A stretch of DNA of 64,000 nt, from the NCBI RefSeq assembly GCF_028885415.1, contig NZ_CP118527.1:2790001-2854000 (forward strand), read 5' to 3'. This stretch comes from Streptomyces coeruleorubidus (GTDB lineage Bacteria > Actinomycetota > Actinomycetes > Streptomycetales > Streptomycetaceae). How positions within the stretch are numbered: the stretch's first letter is position 1; the number at the start of each line of letters is the position of its first letter. Of the stretch, positions 25,854 through 34,642 are shown in pieces. The translations under genes were made by a program, and so were the position numbers. The notes beneath the pieces are model-generated. The model was not told the DNA's origin. It saw nothing but the letters and a program-made list of their open reading frames with translations, and made no database searches.

Positions 25854-26711
25854 ATGTCTGGCCAGTCGCTGCTCGTCCCGGGGGAGCTGTCCCCCACCCG
25901 TCCCGTGCCCGGAAACATCCGCCGCCCCGAGTACGTCGGCAAGCCCGCGCCGACGCCGTACACCGGACCGGAGGTGCAGACGCCCGAGACGATCGAGGCG
26001 ATGCGGGTCGCCGGCCGGATCGCCGCCCGGGCGATGGCGGAGGCCGCGAAGCTGATCGCCCCGGGGGTGACCACGGACGAGCTGGACAAGGTGGCGCACG
26101 AGTACATGTGCGACCACGGCGCCTATCCCTCGACGCTCGGCTACCGGGGCTTCCCGAAGTCGCTGTGCACCTCGGTCAACGAGGTCATCTGCCACGGCAT
26201 CCCGGACTCGACGGTCCTGCGCGACGGCGACATCGTCAACCTCGACGTGACGGCGTACATCGGCGGTGTGCACGGCGACAACAACGCGACCTACCTGGTC
26301 GGAGACGTCGACGAGGAGTCGCGGCTGCTGGTGGAGCGGACCCGGGAGTCCCTCGCCCGGGCGATCAAGGCGGTCAAGCCGGGTCGGCAGATCAACATCA
26401 TCGGCCGGGTCATCGAGTCGTACGCCAAGCGCTTCGGCTACGGGGTGGTCCGGGACTTCACCGGCCACGGCATCAACAGCGCGTTCCACTCGGGCCTGAT
26501 CATCCCGCACTACGACAGCCCGCACGCGACGACGGTCATCCAGCCCGGGATGACGTTCACGATCGAGCCGATGCTGACGCTCGGGACACACGAGTACGAC
26601 ATGTGGGACGACGGCTGGACGGTCGTGACGAAGGACCGGAAGCGGACGGCCCAGTTCGAGCACACGCTGGTGGTGACGGAGACGGGCGCGGAGATCCTGA
26701 CGCTGCCCTGA
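25854..26711 (+). CDS. map: Type I methionine aminopeptidase with N-terminal extension
   Basis: A 285-residue cytosolic enzyme removing initiator methionine. The five metal ligands are all present: Asp131 (NLDVTAY), Asp142 (GDNNATY), His205 (TGHGIN), Glu238 (TIEPML) and Glu269 (QFEHTL). An approximately 40-residue Pro-rich N-terminal extension ([20 protein letters not shown]) is of the MetAP1c type seen in actinobacteria. ATG 25854 has no SD, and TAGACT (25842-25847) ends 6 nt upstream, a textbook leaderless start. Terminated at 26725-26747. Confidence 0.95.
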   Translation: MSGQSLLVPGELSPTRPVPGNIRRPEYVGKPAPTPYTGPEVQTPETIEAMRVAGRIAARAMAEAAKLIAPGVTTDELDKVAHEYMCDHGAYPSTLGYRGFPKSLCTSVNEVICHGIPDSTVLRDGDIVNLDVTAYIGGVHGDNNATYLVGDVDEESRLLVERTRESLARAIKAVKPGRQINIIGRVIESYAKRFGYGVVRDFTGHGINSAFHSGLIIPHYDSPHATTVIQPGMTFTIEPMLTLGTHEYDMWDDGWTVVTKDRKRTAQFEHTLVVTETGAEILTLP

Positions 26712-26724
26712 TCATCGATCACCG

Positions 26725-26753
26725 AGCCCGCCCCGCGAGGGCGGGCTTTCTCT
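26725..26753 (+). terminator. Intrinsic terminator after map
   Basis: AGCCCGCCC (26725-26733) pairs with GGGCGGGCT (26739-26747), loop CGCGA, followed by a T-rich run TTTCTCTT. It is one of the few canonical terminators in the window. Confidence 0.88.
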
Positions 26754-26793
26754 TGTAGTCTTTTACCGACAGGTCGTCGGCAAATCTCTTGAC

Positions 26794-26812
26794 TTAGGTA
26801 AGCCTTACCAAA
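26794..26812. promoter_or_regulatory. DmdR/DtxR-type iron box before heme oxygenase
   Basis: TTAGGTAAGCCTTACCAAA is a close match to the 19-bp DtxR/IdeR/DmdR consensus (TTAGGTTAGGCTAACCTAA). It begins 31 bp before the heme oxygenase ATG, so iron-replete repression is expected. Confidence 0.88.
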
Positions 26813-26824
26813 GAGGATGTGCCC

Positions 26825-27472
26825 ATGGAATCCTTCTCGACCCTCATTCGGACGGCTTCCCGCGAGCAGCACGAGGAGGTCAGGGGCTCGACGTTCCTGA
26901 GCGACCTGCTGGGGCACAAACTGGGGGTCGACGCGTTCGCCCGCTACACGGAGCAGCTGTGGTTCGTGTACGGGGCGCTGGAGTCCGGCGCCGAGCGCCT
27001 GGCCGGGGATCCGGTGGCCGGCCCCTTCGTCCGCCCGGAACTGTTCCGGATGGCCTCGCTGGAACAGGATCTGGAGTACCTGCGCGGCCCCGACTGGCGA
27101 TCGGGCGTCAGCGCGCTGCCCGCCACCCTGGAGTACGCGCGGCGGATCTCCGACTGCGCCCGCACCTGGCCGGCCGGCTACGTCGCCCACCACTACACGC
27201 GCTACCTCGGCGACCTCTCCGGCGGGCAGATCATCCGCGACACGGCCGAGAGGACGTGGGGTTTCCCGAAGAAGGGCGACGGGGTCCGCTTCTACGTGTT
27301 CGAGCAGATCCCCAACCCGGCCGCCTTCAAGCGGCGTTACTGGGAGCTGCTGGACGCGGTGCCCGGTGACGAGCTGGAGCGACAGCGGATCGTGTCCGAG
27401 TGCAAGCGGGCGTACGCGCTGAACAACACGGTGTTCCAGGCGCTGGGCGAGGAGTTCCCGCTGTCGGCGTGA
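26825..27472 (+). CDS. hmuO: Heme oxygenase (iron release from heme)
   Basis: A 215-residue soluble enzyme cleaving heme to biliverdin, CO and Fe2+. The proximal heme ligand is His16 in REQHEEVRGS, and the distal-helix motif YLGDLSGGQIIRD (about 130-142) is the HO signature that packs over heme. Length is typical of HmuO/BphO. ATG 26825 follows AAGAGGA. The iron box immediately upstream makes it an iron-starvation gene, and the efeOBU operon 0.8 kb further also carries one. The biliverdin product has no obvious user here. Confidence 0.94.
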   Translation: MESFSTLIRTASREQHEEVRGSTFLSDLLGHKLGVDAFARYTEQLWFVYGALESGAERLAGDPVAGPFVRPELFRMASLEQDLEYLRGPDWRSGVSALPATLEYARRISDCARTWPAGYVAHHYTRYLGDLSGGQIIRDTAERTWGFPKKGDGVRFYVFEQIPNPAAFKRRYWELLDAVPGDELERQRIVSECKRAYALNNTVFQALGEEFPLSA

Positions 27473-27503
27473 CCGGACGAAGAATGAGTGGTCACGCCCA
27501 GGT

Positions 27504-28148
27504 TCAGCGTTCGAGGTGGACCCGGCCGCCGACCTCGGTCCATCCGCCCGGCTGGGGCGCGGTCAGGATCTGGGAGCCCGCGCCCTGGGTGATGTTGAGG
27601 GCCCGGCCGAGCCGGTCGGTGAGCAGCAGGGCCGCCGCCCCGGTCGCCTCGTCCTCGTCGATCCCGTCACCGCGCCCGGGGAAGGCCCGGGCCCGCACCC
27701 GTCCGGCCGGCTCGTCCTCCCACGCCCAGGCGTACACCCACTCCCCCGGCGGCGGCACGGCCAGATCGTCGACCTCGGCGGCGCTGCCGTACTGCCGCAG
27801 GGTGCGCTGCGGCACCCACTCCGCCCGCGCCTCGATCCAGCAGAACTCCCCGTCCTGCCGGGCCCCGACCACCCCGGCGGGCGTGACCAGCTCGGGCACG
27901 TCGAGCAGCCAGGCCGTCCCGACACACGGGTGCCCGGCGAAGGGCAGGCGCAGGGTCGGCGTGTAGATGTCGATCACACCGCGCTCGGGGTCGTCGACGA
28001 ACACGGTCTCACTGAACCCGAGTTTCGCGGCGAACTCCTGCCGGTCACTCCGCTCGGGCAGCACCGAGCCCTCGCGCACGACACCGAGCTCGTTGCCGTA
28101 TCCACCGTTCGGCCCGCAGAAGACGCGGAGCACGTCGTAGTCAGTCAC
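27504..28148 (-). CDS. PhzF-family isomerase/epimerase-like protein, short
   Basis: A 214-residue member of the PhzF/DapF-fold family. Motifs are LRVFCGPNGGYGNELGVV (N-terminal GN-x-LAVV-like), PFAGHPCVGTAWLL (the conserved AGHP-xxGTA) and DEDEATGAAALLLTDRLGR (the D-x-x-TGSA-like loop). The usual catalytic Glu region (AFCGHATLA..E) is partly degenerate, and the protein is 50-70 residues shorter than PhzF. The start is uncertain: GTG 28148 (VTDYDVLRVF) has no good SD. Substrate unknown. It sits divergently between hmuO and efeO, with the efeO iron box in the shared region. Confidence 0.78.
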   Translation of the reverse strand: MTDYDVLRVFCGPNGGYGNELGVVREGSVLPERSDRQEFAAKLGFSETVFVDDPERGVIDIYTPTLRLPFAGHPCVGTAWLLDVPELVTPAGVVGARQDGEFCWIEARAEWVPQRTLRQYGSAAEVDDLAVPPPGEWVYAWAWEDEPAGRVRARAFPGRGDGIDEDEATGAAALLLTDRLGRALNITQGAGSQILTAPQPGGWTEVGGRVHLER

Positions 28149-28279
28149 GGGGGCATTCAAGCATCGCCCGGGCGGCCAGGGCGTCCCAGGTGGCCGGACC
28201 GCTCCCAGTCGCGATCTTGACCGTCCCTTGACCGCCTCATGAGGGCGATTTTGAGCCACTTAAGCAATCCTTATGTGCC

Positions 28280-28298
28280 TTAGGTGAGCCTCACCTTC
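28280..28298. promoter_or_regulatory. DmdR/DtxR-type iron box before efeO
   Basis: TTAGGTGAGCCTCACCTTC matches the actinobacterial iron-box consensus and lies 21 bp before the efeO ATG. Iron repression of efeOBU follows. Confidence 0.88.
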
Positions 28299-28318
28299 CC
28301 TGCCCTCCTGGAGCCCTC

Positions 28319-29467
28319 ATGCGACCCGCCAGACCCGTTTCCGCCGCGATCGCCGCCGCGGCGGCTCTGACCGCCGTCACCGGCTGCACGGAGAAGAGCA
28401 GCGCCCAGGAGGGCGACCACGTCGTCCATGTGACGGCGACGGACGACAAGTGCGAGGTGTCGAAGAAGGAGTTCCCGGCCGGGCACGTCGAACTCGCCGT
28501 CGAGAACAAGGGTTCCAAGGTCACCGAGGTCTATGTGCTCTTCCCCGACGACCGTGTGGTCACGGAGCGGGAGAACATAGGCCCCGGCACCAAGCAGCGG
28601 GTCACCGCCGAGGTGAAGGCCGGCGACTACCAGATCGCCTGCAAGCCCGGGATGAAGGGCGACGGCATCCGCCAGACCGTCAAGGCCACCGGCGGCAGGA
28701 CGATCCAGCGTGATCCGCGCCTGGACAAGGCCGTTGCGGCCTACCGCGCCTACGCCCAGGCACAGGCCGACGAGACACTGCCCAAGGCCGAAACCTTCGC
28801 CCAGGCCGTCAAGGACGGCGACCTGGAGGCCGCGAAGAAGGCGTACGCCCCCTCCCGCATCGGCTGGGAGCGCACCGAGCCGGTCGCCGAGTCCTTCGGC
28901 GACATCGACCCCAAGGTCGACGTCCGCGAGGACGGCCTCGAAGCCGGCCAGGACCCGGCCACCGACTGGACCGGCTGGCACCGCCTGGAGAAGGCCCTCT
29001 GGCAGGACAAGAAGATCGGCGACCGCGAGAAGGAGCTGGCCGATCGGCTGATCAGCGACCTGAAGGACTGGCAGAACCGCGTAGGCAAGGCCGAGATCAC
29101 CCCGACCTCCATGGCCAACGGCGCCAAGGAACTCCTCGACGAGGTCGCCACCGGCAAGGTCACCGGCGAGGAGGAGCGCTACTCGCACACCGACCTGGTC
29201 GACTTCAAGGCCAACGTCGAGGGCGCGCAGAAGTCGTACGAGCTGCTGAGGCCGGTCGCGCAGGAGAACGACAAGGCCCTCACCACGGAACTGGACAGGC
29301 AGTTCGCCGCCCTGAACACGCTGCTCGACAAGTACCGCCCGGACACGACGTCGTACGACTTCACCTCGTACGACAAGGTCGGCAAGGCCGACCGCAAGGA
29401 GCTCTCGGACGCGGTCAACGCGCTGGCGGAGCCCCTGTCGAAGCTCGCTGCCGCCGTCGTGAAGTAG
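28319..29467 (+). CDS. efeO: Iron uptake lipoprotein EfeO
   Basis: A 382-residue extracytoplasmic component of the EfeUOB ferrous iron system. The lipoprotein signal has lipobox AVTGC (Cys23). A cupredoxin-like domain (about 28-125, with CEVSKKEFPAGHVELAVENKG) is followed by the M75 imelysin-like domain (about 140-382, with WTGWHRLEKALW and LLDEVATGKVTGEEERYSH). It probably captures and passes iron to EfeU. First gene of the efeO-efeB-efeU operon (12 and 5 bp gaps), preceded by an iron box. Confidence 0.94.
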   Translation: MRPARPVSAAIAAAAALTAVTGCTEKSSAQEGDHVVHVTATDDKCEVSKKEFPAGHVELAVENKGSKVTEVYVLFPDDRVVTERENIGPGTKQRVTAEVKAGDYQIACKPGMKGDGIRQTVKATGGRTIQRDPRLDKAVAAYRAYAQAQADETLPKAETFAQAVKDGDLEAAKKAYAPSRIGWERTEPVAESFGDIDPKVDVREDGLEAGQDPATDWTGWHRLEKALWQDKKIGDREKELADRLISDLKDWQNRVGKAEITPTSMANGAKELLDEVATGKVTGEEERYSHTDLVDFKANVEGAQKSYELLRPVAQENDKALTTELDRQFAALNTLLDKYRPDTTSYDFTSYDKVGKADRKELSDAVNALAEPLSKLAAAVVK

Positions 29468-29479
29468 AGGACCGCGCCC

Positions 29480-30730
29480 ATGACGGACACCAGCAACGAC
29501 AACCACACACCGTCCCCCTCCCGGCGCTCCCTGCTCGGCTGGGGTGGCGCGGGTCTGGCCCTCGGCGCCGCCGCGGCGGGCGGAGCGGTGGCGATGGCCC
29601 GCACGGACGAGGACGGCGGGCCGGACGCCGGAACCGCGATCGCCTTCCACGGCTCGCACCAGGCGGGCATCACTACGCCCGTCCAGGACCGGCTGCACTT
29701 CGCCGCGTTCGACGTGACGACCGACGACCGGGCGGAGTTCGTCCAGTTGCTGAAGGACTGGACGCGGGCCGCCCGCCGCATGACGGCCGGGCAGCCGGTG
29801 GGCAAGGGCGGTTACGGCGGCCTGCCCGAGGCACCCCCCGACGACACCGGCGAGGCCCTGGACCTCAAGCCCTCCCGCCTGACCCTCACGATCGGCTTCG
29901 GCCCGAGTCTGTTCGGGAAGTTCGGCCTGGCGGAGCGACGACCGGCCGCCCTGGTGGACCTGCCGAAGTTCGCGGGCGACAACCTCGACGAGAACCGCAG
30001 CGGAGGCGACCTGTGCGTCCAGGCCTGCGCGGACGACCCGCAGGTCGCCGTGCACGCCATCCGCAACCTGGCCCGCATCGGCTTCGGCAAGGTCGTCATC
30101 CGCTGGTCGCAGCTCGGCTTCGGCAAGACGTCGTCGACGACGCCCGAGGCGCAGACGCCGCGCAACCTGATGGGCTTCAAGGACGGCACCCGCAACATCG
30201 CGGGCACGGAGACGGACCGGCTGAAGAAGTTCGTGTGGGTGGACGAGAAGGACGGTCCGGCCTGGATGACGAACGGCTCCTACCTCGTCGCCCGCCGCAT
30301 CCGCATGCACATCGAGACGTGGGACCGCACCTCGCTCCAGGAGCAGGAGGACATCTTCGGCCGTGACAAGGGCGAGGGTGCCCCGGTCGGCAAGGCGAAG
30401 GAGCGCGACGAGCCGTTCCTGAAGGCGATGAAGCCCGACGCGCACGTCCGGCTCGCGCACCCCGACGCCAACCACGGGGCGACGATCCTGCGCCGGGGCT
30501 ACTCCTTCACCGACGGCACGGACGGACTGGGCCGCCTGGACGCGGGCCTGTTCTTCCTGGCCTACCAGCGGGACGTCCGCAAGGGCTTCATCCCCATCCA
30601 GCGCAACCTGGCCACGGACGCGCTCAACGAGTACATCCAGCACGTGGGTTCGGCGCTCTTCGCGATCCCGCCAGGCGTTCGCGACAAGGACGACTGGTGG
30701 GGCCGGACGCTGTTCTCCGAGGAGGCGTAG
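29480..30730 (+). CDS. efeB: Dye-decolourising-type heme peroxidase / deferrochelatase EfeB
   Basis: A 416-residue Tat-exported DyP-type peroxidase. The twin-arginine signal (SRRSLLGWGGAGLALGAAAA) sits at residues 13-35. The DyP GxxDG motif is MGFKDGTRN (catalytic Asp235) and the proximal heme ligand is His332 in DANHGATILRRGY. In EfeUOB the enzyme oxidises Fe2+ or extracts iron from heme outside the membrane before EfeU transport; which applies here is not shown. Starts 12 bp after efeO and 5 bp before efeU. Confidence 0.95.
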   Translation: MTDTSNDNHTPSPSRRSLLGWGGAGLALGAAAAGGAVAMARTDEDGGPDAGTAIAFHGSHQAGITTPVQDRLHFAAFDVTTDDRAEFVQLLKDWTRAARRMTAGQPVGKGGYGGLPEAPPDDTGEALDLKPSRLTLTIGFGPSLFGKFGLAERRPAALVDLPKFAGDNLDENRSGGDLCVQACADDPQVAVHAIRNLARIGFGKVVIRWSQLGFGKTSSTTPEAQTPRNLMGFKDGTRNIAGTETDRLKKFVWVDEKDGPAWMTNGSYLVARRIRMHIETWDRTSLQEQEDIFGRDKGEGAPVGKAKERDEPFLKAMKPDAHVRLAHPDANHGATILRRGYSFTDGTDGLGRLDAGLFFLAYQRDVRKGFIPIQRNLATDALNEYIQHVGSALFAIPPGVRDKDDWWGRTLFSEEA

Positions 30731-30735
30731 ACCCG

Positions 30736-31581
30736 ATGTTCTCCAACTACCTGATCGGTCTGCGCGAGGGGCTGGAGGCGAGCCTCGTCGTCTGCATCCT
30801 CATCGCCTACCTGGTCAAGACGGACCGCAGGGACGCACTCAAACCCATCTGGACCGGCATCGGCGTCGCCGTCGCCCTCGCGCTGGGCTTCGGCTCCGCC
30901 CTCGAATTCGGCTCCCAGGAGCTGACGTTCCAGGCGCAGGAGGCGCTCGGCGGGTCCCTGTCGATCCTCGCGGTCGGTCTGGTGACGTGGATGGTGTTCT
31001 GGATGCGACGCACCGCCCGGCATCTGAAGTCGGAGCTGCACGGGAGGCTGGACGCGGCCCTCGCCATGGGTACGGGCGCGCTGGTCGCCACGGCGTTCCT
31101 GGCCGTGGGCCGGGAGGGCCTGGAGACGGCCCTGTTCGTCTGGGCCTCGGTCCACGCGGCGAGCGACGGCACGCCGCGGCCCCTGCTCGGTGTCGCGCTG
31201 GGCCTGTTGACGGCGATCCTCCTGGGCTGGCTGTTCTACCGGGGCGCCCTGCGTATCGATCTCGCCCGGTTCTTCACGTGGACCGGCGGCATGCTGGTCG
31301 TCGTCGCGGCGGGCGTACTGGCGTACGGCTTCCACGACCTCCAGGAGGCGGACTTCCTGCCCGGCCTCAACGACAAGGCCTTCGACATCTCCGGCACGAT
31401 TCCTCCGGACAGTTGGTACGGCACGCTGCTCAAGGGCGTGTTCAACTTCCAGCCGGACCCGACGGTGCTCCAAGTCGTGGTGTGGCTGCTGTACTTGATC
31501 CCGACCCTGGCACTGTTCCTGTCACCGGCGGGTTTCGGACGCGGCCGGACCACGACAACACCGGTGCGCGACAGGGCGTGA
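30736..31581 (+). CDS. efeU: FTR1-type iron permease EfeU
   Basis: A 281-residue seven-helix iron permease. The two REGLE iron-binding motifs of the oxidase-dependent Fe transporter family are intact: REGLE at 10-14 in the first helix and REGLE at 126-130 in the fourth. ATG 30736 (MFSNYLIG) lies 5 bp after efeB; an upstream in-frame ATG falls inside efeB. With EfeO and EfeB it forms a complete system for ferrous iron at low pH or for heme-derived iron. Ends before two hairpins at 31587-31614 and 31639-31676. Confidence 0.95.
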   Translation: MFSNYLIGLREGLEASLVVCILIAYLVKTDRRDALKPIWTGIGVAVALALGFGSALEFGSQELTFQAQEALGGSLSILAVGLVTWMVFWMRRTARHLKSELHGRLDAALAMGTGALVATAFLAVGREGLETALFVWASVHAASDGTPRPLLGVALGLLTAILLGWLFYRGALRIDLARFFTWTGGMLVVVAAGVLAYGFHDLQEADFLPGLNDKAFDISGTIPPDSWYGTLLKGVFNFQPDPTVLQVVVWLLYLIPTLALFLSPAGFGRGRTTTTPVRDRA

Positions 31582-31586
31582 CGAGG

Positions 31587-31676
31587 CACTCGGCGTTGCT
31601 GCTTAGGCCGAGTGGGTCCGCAACCCGGCGGAGCGGGGTGCCGCTTCTTTGGGACGGGTGCCGCCCCAAGCGGCAC
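31587..31676 (+). terminator. Tandem hairpins after efeU
   Basis: The first hairpin is CACTCGGC (31587-31594) with GCCGAGTG (31607-31614). The second and longer one is GTGCCGCTT (31639-31647) with AAGCGGCAC (31668-31676), and the region between can extend the stem (GGGACGG against CCGCCCC). Together they should end efeOBU transcription. Confidence 0.8.
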
Positions 31677-31772
31677 GACTGCCCGCAGCTAGGGCGCAGG
31701 CACACCCCCCGCCCAACCGCCGGAGGCACCCGGTAGGGTTCGCCTCCGGAAAGGGGAAGGTGAAGGAACCCG

Positions 31773-32774
31773 ATGAGCAGGGATCGCGACCCTCGAACGC
31801 TCCGCAGGTCCGCCCGGAGCGCCCTCATAGCGGCCTCGGTGACCGCTTTGTCGTTGACGGCGAGCGGATGCGTCGTGGTGCACGGCGAGCGGGAGATCCT
31901 CCCGTCCACCACCCGCGCCGAAGCCGCCAAGGCCCTCCAGGAGTTCACGACCGCGTACAACGAGGCCGACAAGGCCTACGACGCCTCCCTGGACGCCGAC
32001 CACACCACCGGCGCCCTGGCCGACATCGACTCGGCACGCCTGAAGGCCGGGAAGACGAACAGCCCGGACGGCAACCCGAACCACACGCCCCTGAAGCTGA
32101 CGGACGCGAAGTACACGATTCCCAAGAAGGCCGGCTGGCCCCGCTGGTTCCTCGTCGACGCGGTCGGCAACAAGGGCGGCACGGCCCGCTGGCTGCTCGT
32201 GTTCACCCGCAGCAGCCTGGACGACCCCTTCCAGGTCGCGTATCTCACCCTCGTCGCACCGGGCAAGGTCCCGGAGTTCAAGAAGGACGCGGACGGCTGG
32301 GCCGAGTCCGTCCCGGTGAACTCGACCGGCCTGGCCGCCGCCCCCGGCGACCTGAGCCAGGACTACACGGCCTACCTCAAGAACGGTGGAGACACCTTCT
32401 CGGACGGCTCCCACACCAGCCAGTGGCGCGCCCTGCGCAAGAAGAACTCCAAGAAGCCGGGCCTGGTCACCCAGTACATCGACGAACCGCTGACGAACGG
32501 CGACTACCAGCCCCTCGCCCTGCGCACGGCGGACGGCGGCGCGCTGGTGTTCTTCACCACACGGCACTTCGAGAAGCAGACGGCCTACGCGGGCACGTCG
32601 TTCCCCGTCCCCAACAAGGACGTCCTCGCGCTGACGACCGGCGAGATCAAGCAGTCCCTCATGATGGAGTTCGTCTCCAACGAGGTGGCGCTGGACCCGC
32701 CGAAGGGCAGCGGCAACCAGCAGGTGACGATCCTCGGCCGGATCCAGGGAATGACGTCGGCGGAAGGCTCGTAG
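31773..32774 (+). CDS. Putative lipoprotein, conserved in Streptomyces
   Basis: A 333-residue secreted protein. Signal peptide with lipobox TASGC (about residue 33), then a soluble domain rich in Lys and Asp with WPRWFLVDAVGNKGGTARWLLVFTR and LALRTADGGALVFFTTRHFEKQTAY. These segments suggest a two-lobed beta-rich sensor-like domain, but I recognise no named family. GAACCCG before ATG 31773 is a weak RBS. Downstream of the efe terminators; convergent with the primase-polymerase gene 23 bp further. Confidence 0.8.
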   Translation: MSRDRDPRTLRRSARSALIAASVTALSLTASGCVVVHGEREILPSTTRAEAAKALQEFTTAYNEADKAYDASLDADHTTGALADIDSARLKAGKTNSPDGNPNHTPLKLTDAKYTIPKKAGWPRWFLVDAVGNKGGTARWLLVFTRSSLDDPFQVAYLTLVAPGKVPEFKKDADGWAESVPVNSTGLAAAPGDLSQDYTAYLKNGGDTFSDGSHTSQWRALRKKNSKKPGLVTQYIDEPLTNGDYQPLALRTADGGALVFFTTRHFEKQTAYAGTSFPVPNKDVLALTTGEIKQSLMMEFVSNEVALDPPKGSGNQQVTILGRIQGMTSAEGS

Positions 32775-32797
32775 GGACAGGACAGAGCCGGGGCGGC

Positions 32798-33532
32798 TCA
32801 GTGCCGCAGCGGCCAGGCCGCCCCGGCGTGGTCGGCGTCCTCACCGGCGTACCGGGCACCGGCCTCGGTCAGGGTCTCCAGCAGGCTCAGCGGATCCGGC
32901 AGCGGATGCTCGGGCCCGCGCACCCAGTGCACGGTCTGGTCCTCACCGGGCAGCCGCGCCGGCGGTACGAGGACGTAGGAGCCGCGGCAGTGCCACCGCA
33001 GACCGGGGTGCTCGTCCATCGTCTCGGGGTGGCAGTCCAGTTCGCACGGCCACCACTCGTCCTCGTCCTCGGGCGTCCCGCGGGTGAGGGTGAAGAACAG
33101 CATGCGGCCGTCGTCGCTCTCGGCGACGGGCCCGACCTCGACACCGTCGGCGAGCAGCCGCTCCAACGCACTGCGACCGGCATCCAGGGGCACGTCGAGG
33201 ACGTCGTGCACCATGCCGGTCGCGGTGATGAAGTTGGCCTGCGGCTGATGGCGGGCCCAGCGTTCGATCTGGGCGCGGTCGGTGGTCGACTGCGTCTGCC
33301 AGGCGAAGGACACCGGATGCCGGGCCGGGGTGGGACAGCCCACGCGGTCGCAGGAGCAGCGGTAGCCGGCCGGGTGGGCGGCGGGCGCGAGCGGCAGTCC
33401 AGCGCCGGCGGCGGCGAGCAGCAGGTCCTCACGGCCGCCGTCACCGGCGGTCTCCTTCGGCCGGCGCCCGGCGCGCAGCCACTGGGTGAGTTTGCCCTGC
33501 AGACCGGTCCGGCCGCCGTACTCCGCGCTCAT
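32798..33532 (-). CDS. Bifunctional DNA primase/polymerase-domain protein
   Basis: 244 residues matching the N-terminal prim-pol (AEP-type) domain of actinobacterial and plasmid replication proteins. After a basic leader comes LLLAAAGAGLPLAPAAHPAGYRCSC, then a CSCDRVGCPTPARHP zinc-like loop typical of this family, and downstream the GRMLFFTL and SYVLVPPARLPGEDQTVHWVR strands. The catalytic acidic residues are not obvious: VHDVLDVPLDAG is in the position where NxGVxxD is expected. No helicase domain and no plasmid genes are nearby. Its chromosomal occurrence in many streptomycetes suggests a repair or regulatory role; unproven. Confidence 0.82.
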   Translation of the reverse strand: MSAEYGGRTGLQGKLTQWLRAGRRPKETAGDGGREDLLLAAAGAGLPLAPAAHPAGYRCSCDRVGCPTPARHPVSFAWQTQSTTDRAQIERWARHQPQANFITATGMVHDVLDVPLDAGRSALERLLADGVEVGPVAESDDGRMLFFTLTRGTPEDEDEWWPCELDCHPETMDEHPGLRWHCRGSYVLVPPARLPGEDQTVHWVRGPEHPLPDPLSLLETLTEAGARYAGEDADHAGAAWPLRH

Positions 33533-33742
33533 CTATCCCCTCGCCTCGCTGTCGTGCGGAACAGCATGCCTCATGGTCCCATCTTCCCGCGCGCCGGGGG
33601 GCCAGTGCCCACATCCGGGGCAGGAGGGCCGAGACATGCACCGGTGGGGCGAGGCACATGCCCGTGGGGCGAGGCGTACTCCGCACCATGATCGGGTGTC
33701 ATTGCCCGCTTTGCCGTGACATGCCGCCCTACCGTGGTCGCC

Positions 33743-34642
33743 ATGGTCACAAGGATCGCGCTGACGGGCCTCGCCTCCGCGGCTTCCGTGGTCTCGCTGA
33801 CCCTCACGGGACCGGCGGCCGGCGTCGCCCCGGCTCTGCCGGCGGGCATCCGTCCGCCGGAGGGACGCACCCGCCCGCTGGAGTGGGGCACCGGCCCCCT
33901 GACCGTGGCGGCGCTCCCGCGCACCACGTACGTCGCCCACCGCGGCGGTGCCCGCGAGGTCCCCGAGAACAGCATGACGGGGCTGATGGCCGCCTACGAG
34001 CGCGGTACGGCGCAGGTGCTGGACTTCGACACGCGGCTGCTGCGCGACGGAACGCCCGTGGTGTTCCACGACGAGACGCTGAACCGCACCACCTACCTGG
34101 GCGGCGAGGTGCGCGGCCTCGACGCCCGGGAGTGGCAGGGCGTCCGGCTGCGCCCGAAGGACGCGCTGCCCGGCAGCTGGCGGTCGGAACGGCCGCCGAC
34201 GGTCGCGGAGGTGCTGGATCGTTTCGGCGGGCGGATCGTGCTGATGCTGGAGGCGAAGGACCCGCGCAGCCTCGACCGGCTGGCCGGGCTGATCCGGGCC
34301 CGTGGCCTGAATCGCTCGGTGTTCGTGAACTCCAACGACCCGGAGGTGGCCCGGCGTGCCCATCACCTGGGCCTGCTCGCCCAGTTGTGGCGCTCGGCGC
34401 GGCAACTGCGCACGGACCGCCCGGAGCGCTGGCGGCCGTACGTGGACCTGCTGGACGTGGACCACCGGGCGCGTGACGCGGACCTGGTGCGGGCGGTGAA
34501 GTCGGGGATCCGGCGCGTGTGGGCGCACACCGTGGTGACGGACGCGCAGCGGGACCGGGTGCTGGCGCTGGGCTGCGACGGGGTGATCACGGACACGCCG
34601 GGCCGCCTCGCGCGGGCCGCTCAGCGGGGCGCGAGGCCGTGA
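33743..34642 (+). CDS. Glycerophosphodiester phosphodiesterase, secreted
   Basis: A 299-residue GDPD-family enzyme that hydrolyses glycerophosphodiesters to glycerol-3-phosphate and an alcohol. A signal peptide (about 1-30, ending AAGVAPA) precedes the TIM-barrel domain. AHRGG...PENSM supplies the catalytic His and metal Glu, FDTRLLRDGTPVVFHDETLNRTT the second His and metal Asp, and LMLEAKD a further Glu. ATG 33743 lacks an SD; TACCGT (33730-33735) ends 7 nt upstream, so it may be leaderless. Its 3' end overlaps the convergent TetR gene by 22 nt. Confidence 0.9.
   Translation: MVTRIALTGLASAASVVSLTLTGPAAGVAPALPAGIRPPEGRTRPLEWGTGPLTVAALPRTTYVAHRGGAREVPENSMTGLMAAYERGTAQVLDFDTRLLRDGTPVVFHDETLNRTTYLGGEVRGLDAREWQGVRLRPKDALPGSWRSERPPTVAEVLDRFGGRIVLMLEAKDPRSLDRLAGLIRARGLNRSVFVNSNDPEVARRAHHLGLLAQLWRSARQLRTDRPERWRPYVDLLDVDHRARDADLVRAVKSGIRRVWAHTVVTDAQRDRVLALGCDGVITDTPGRLARAAQRGARP

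Noticed and set aside
33645..33675. Direct repeat of GTGGGGCGAGGC before the GDPD gene as an operator
   Set aside because: Two short GC-rich copies 19 bp apart next to a gene start are too likely by chance here, and no dyad or phasing supports them.
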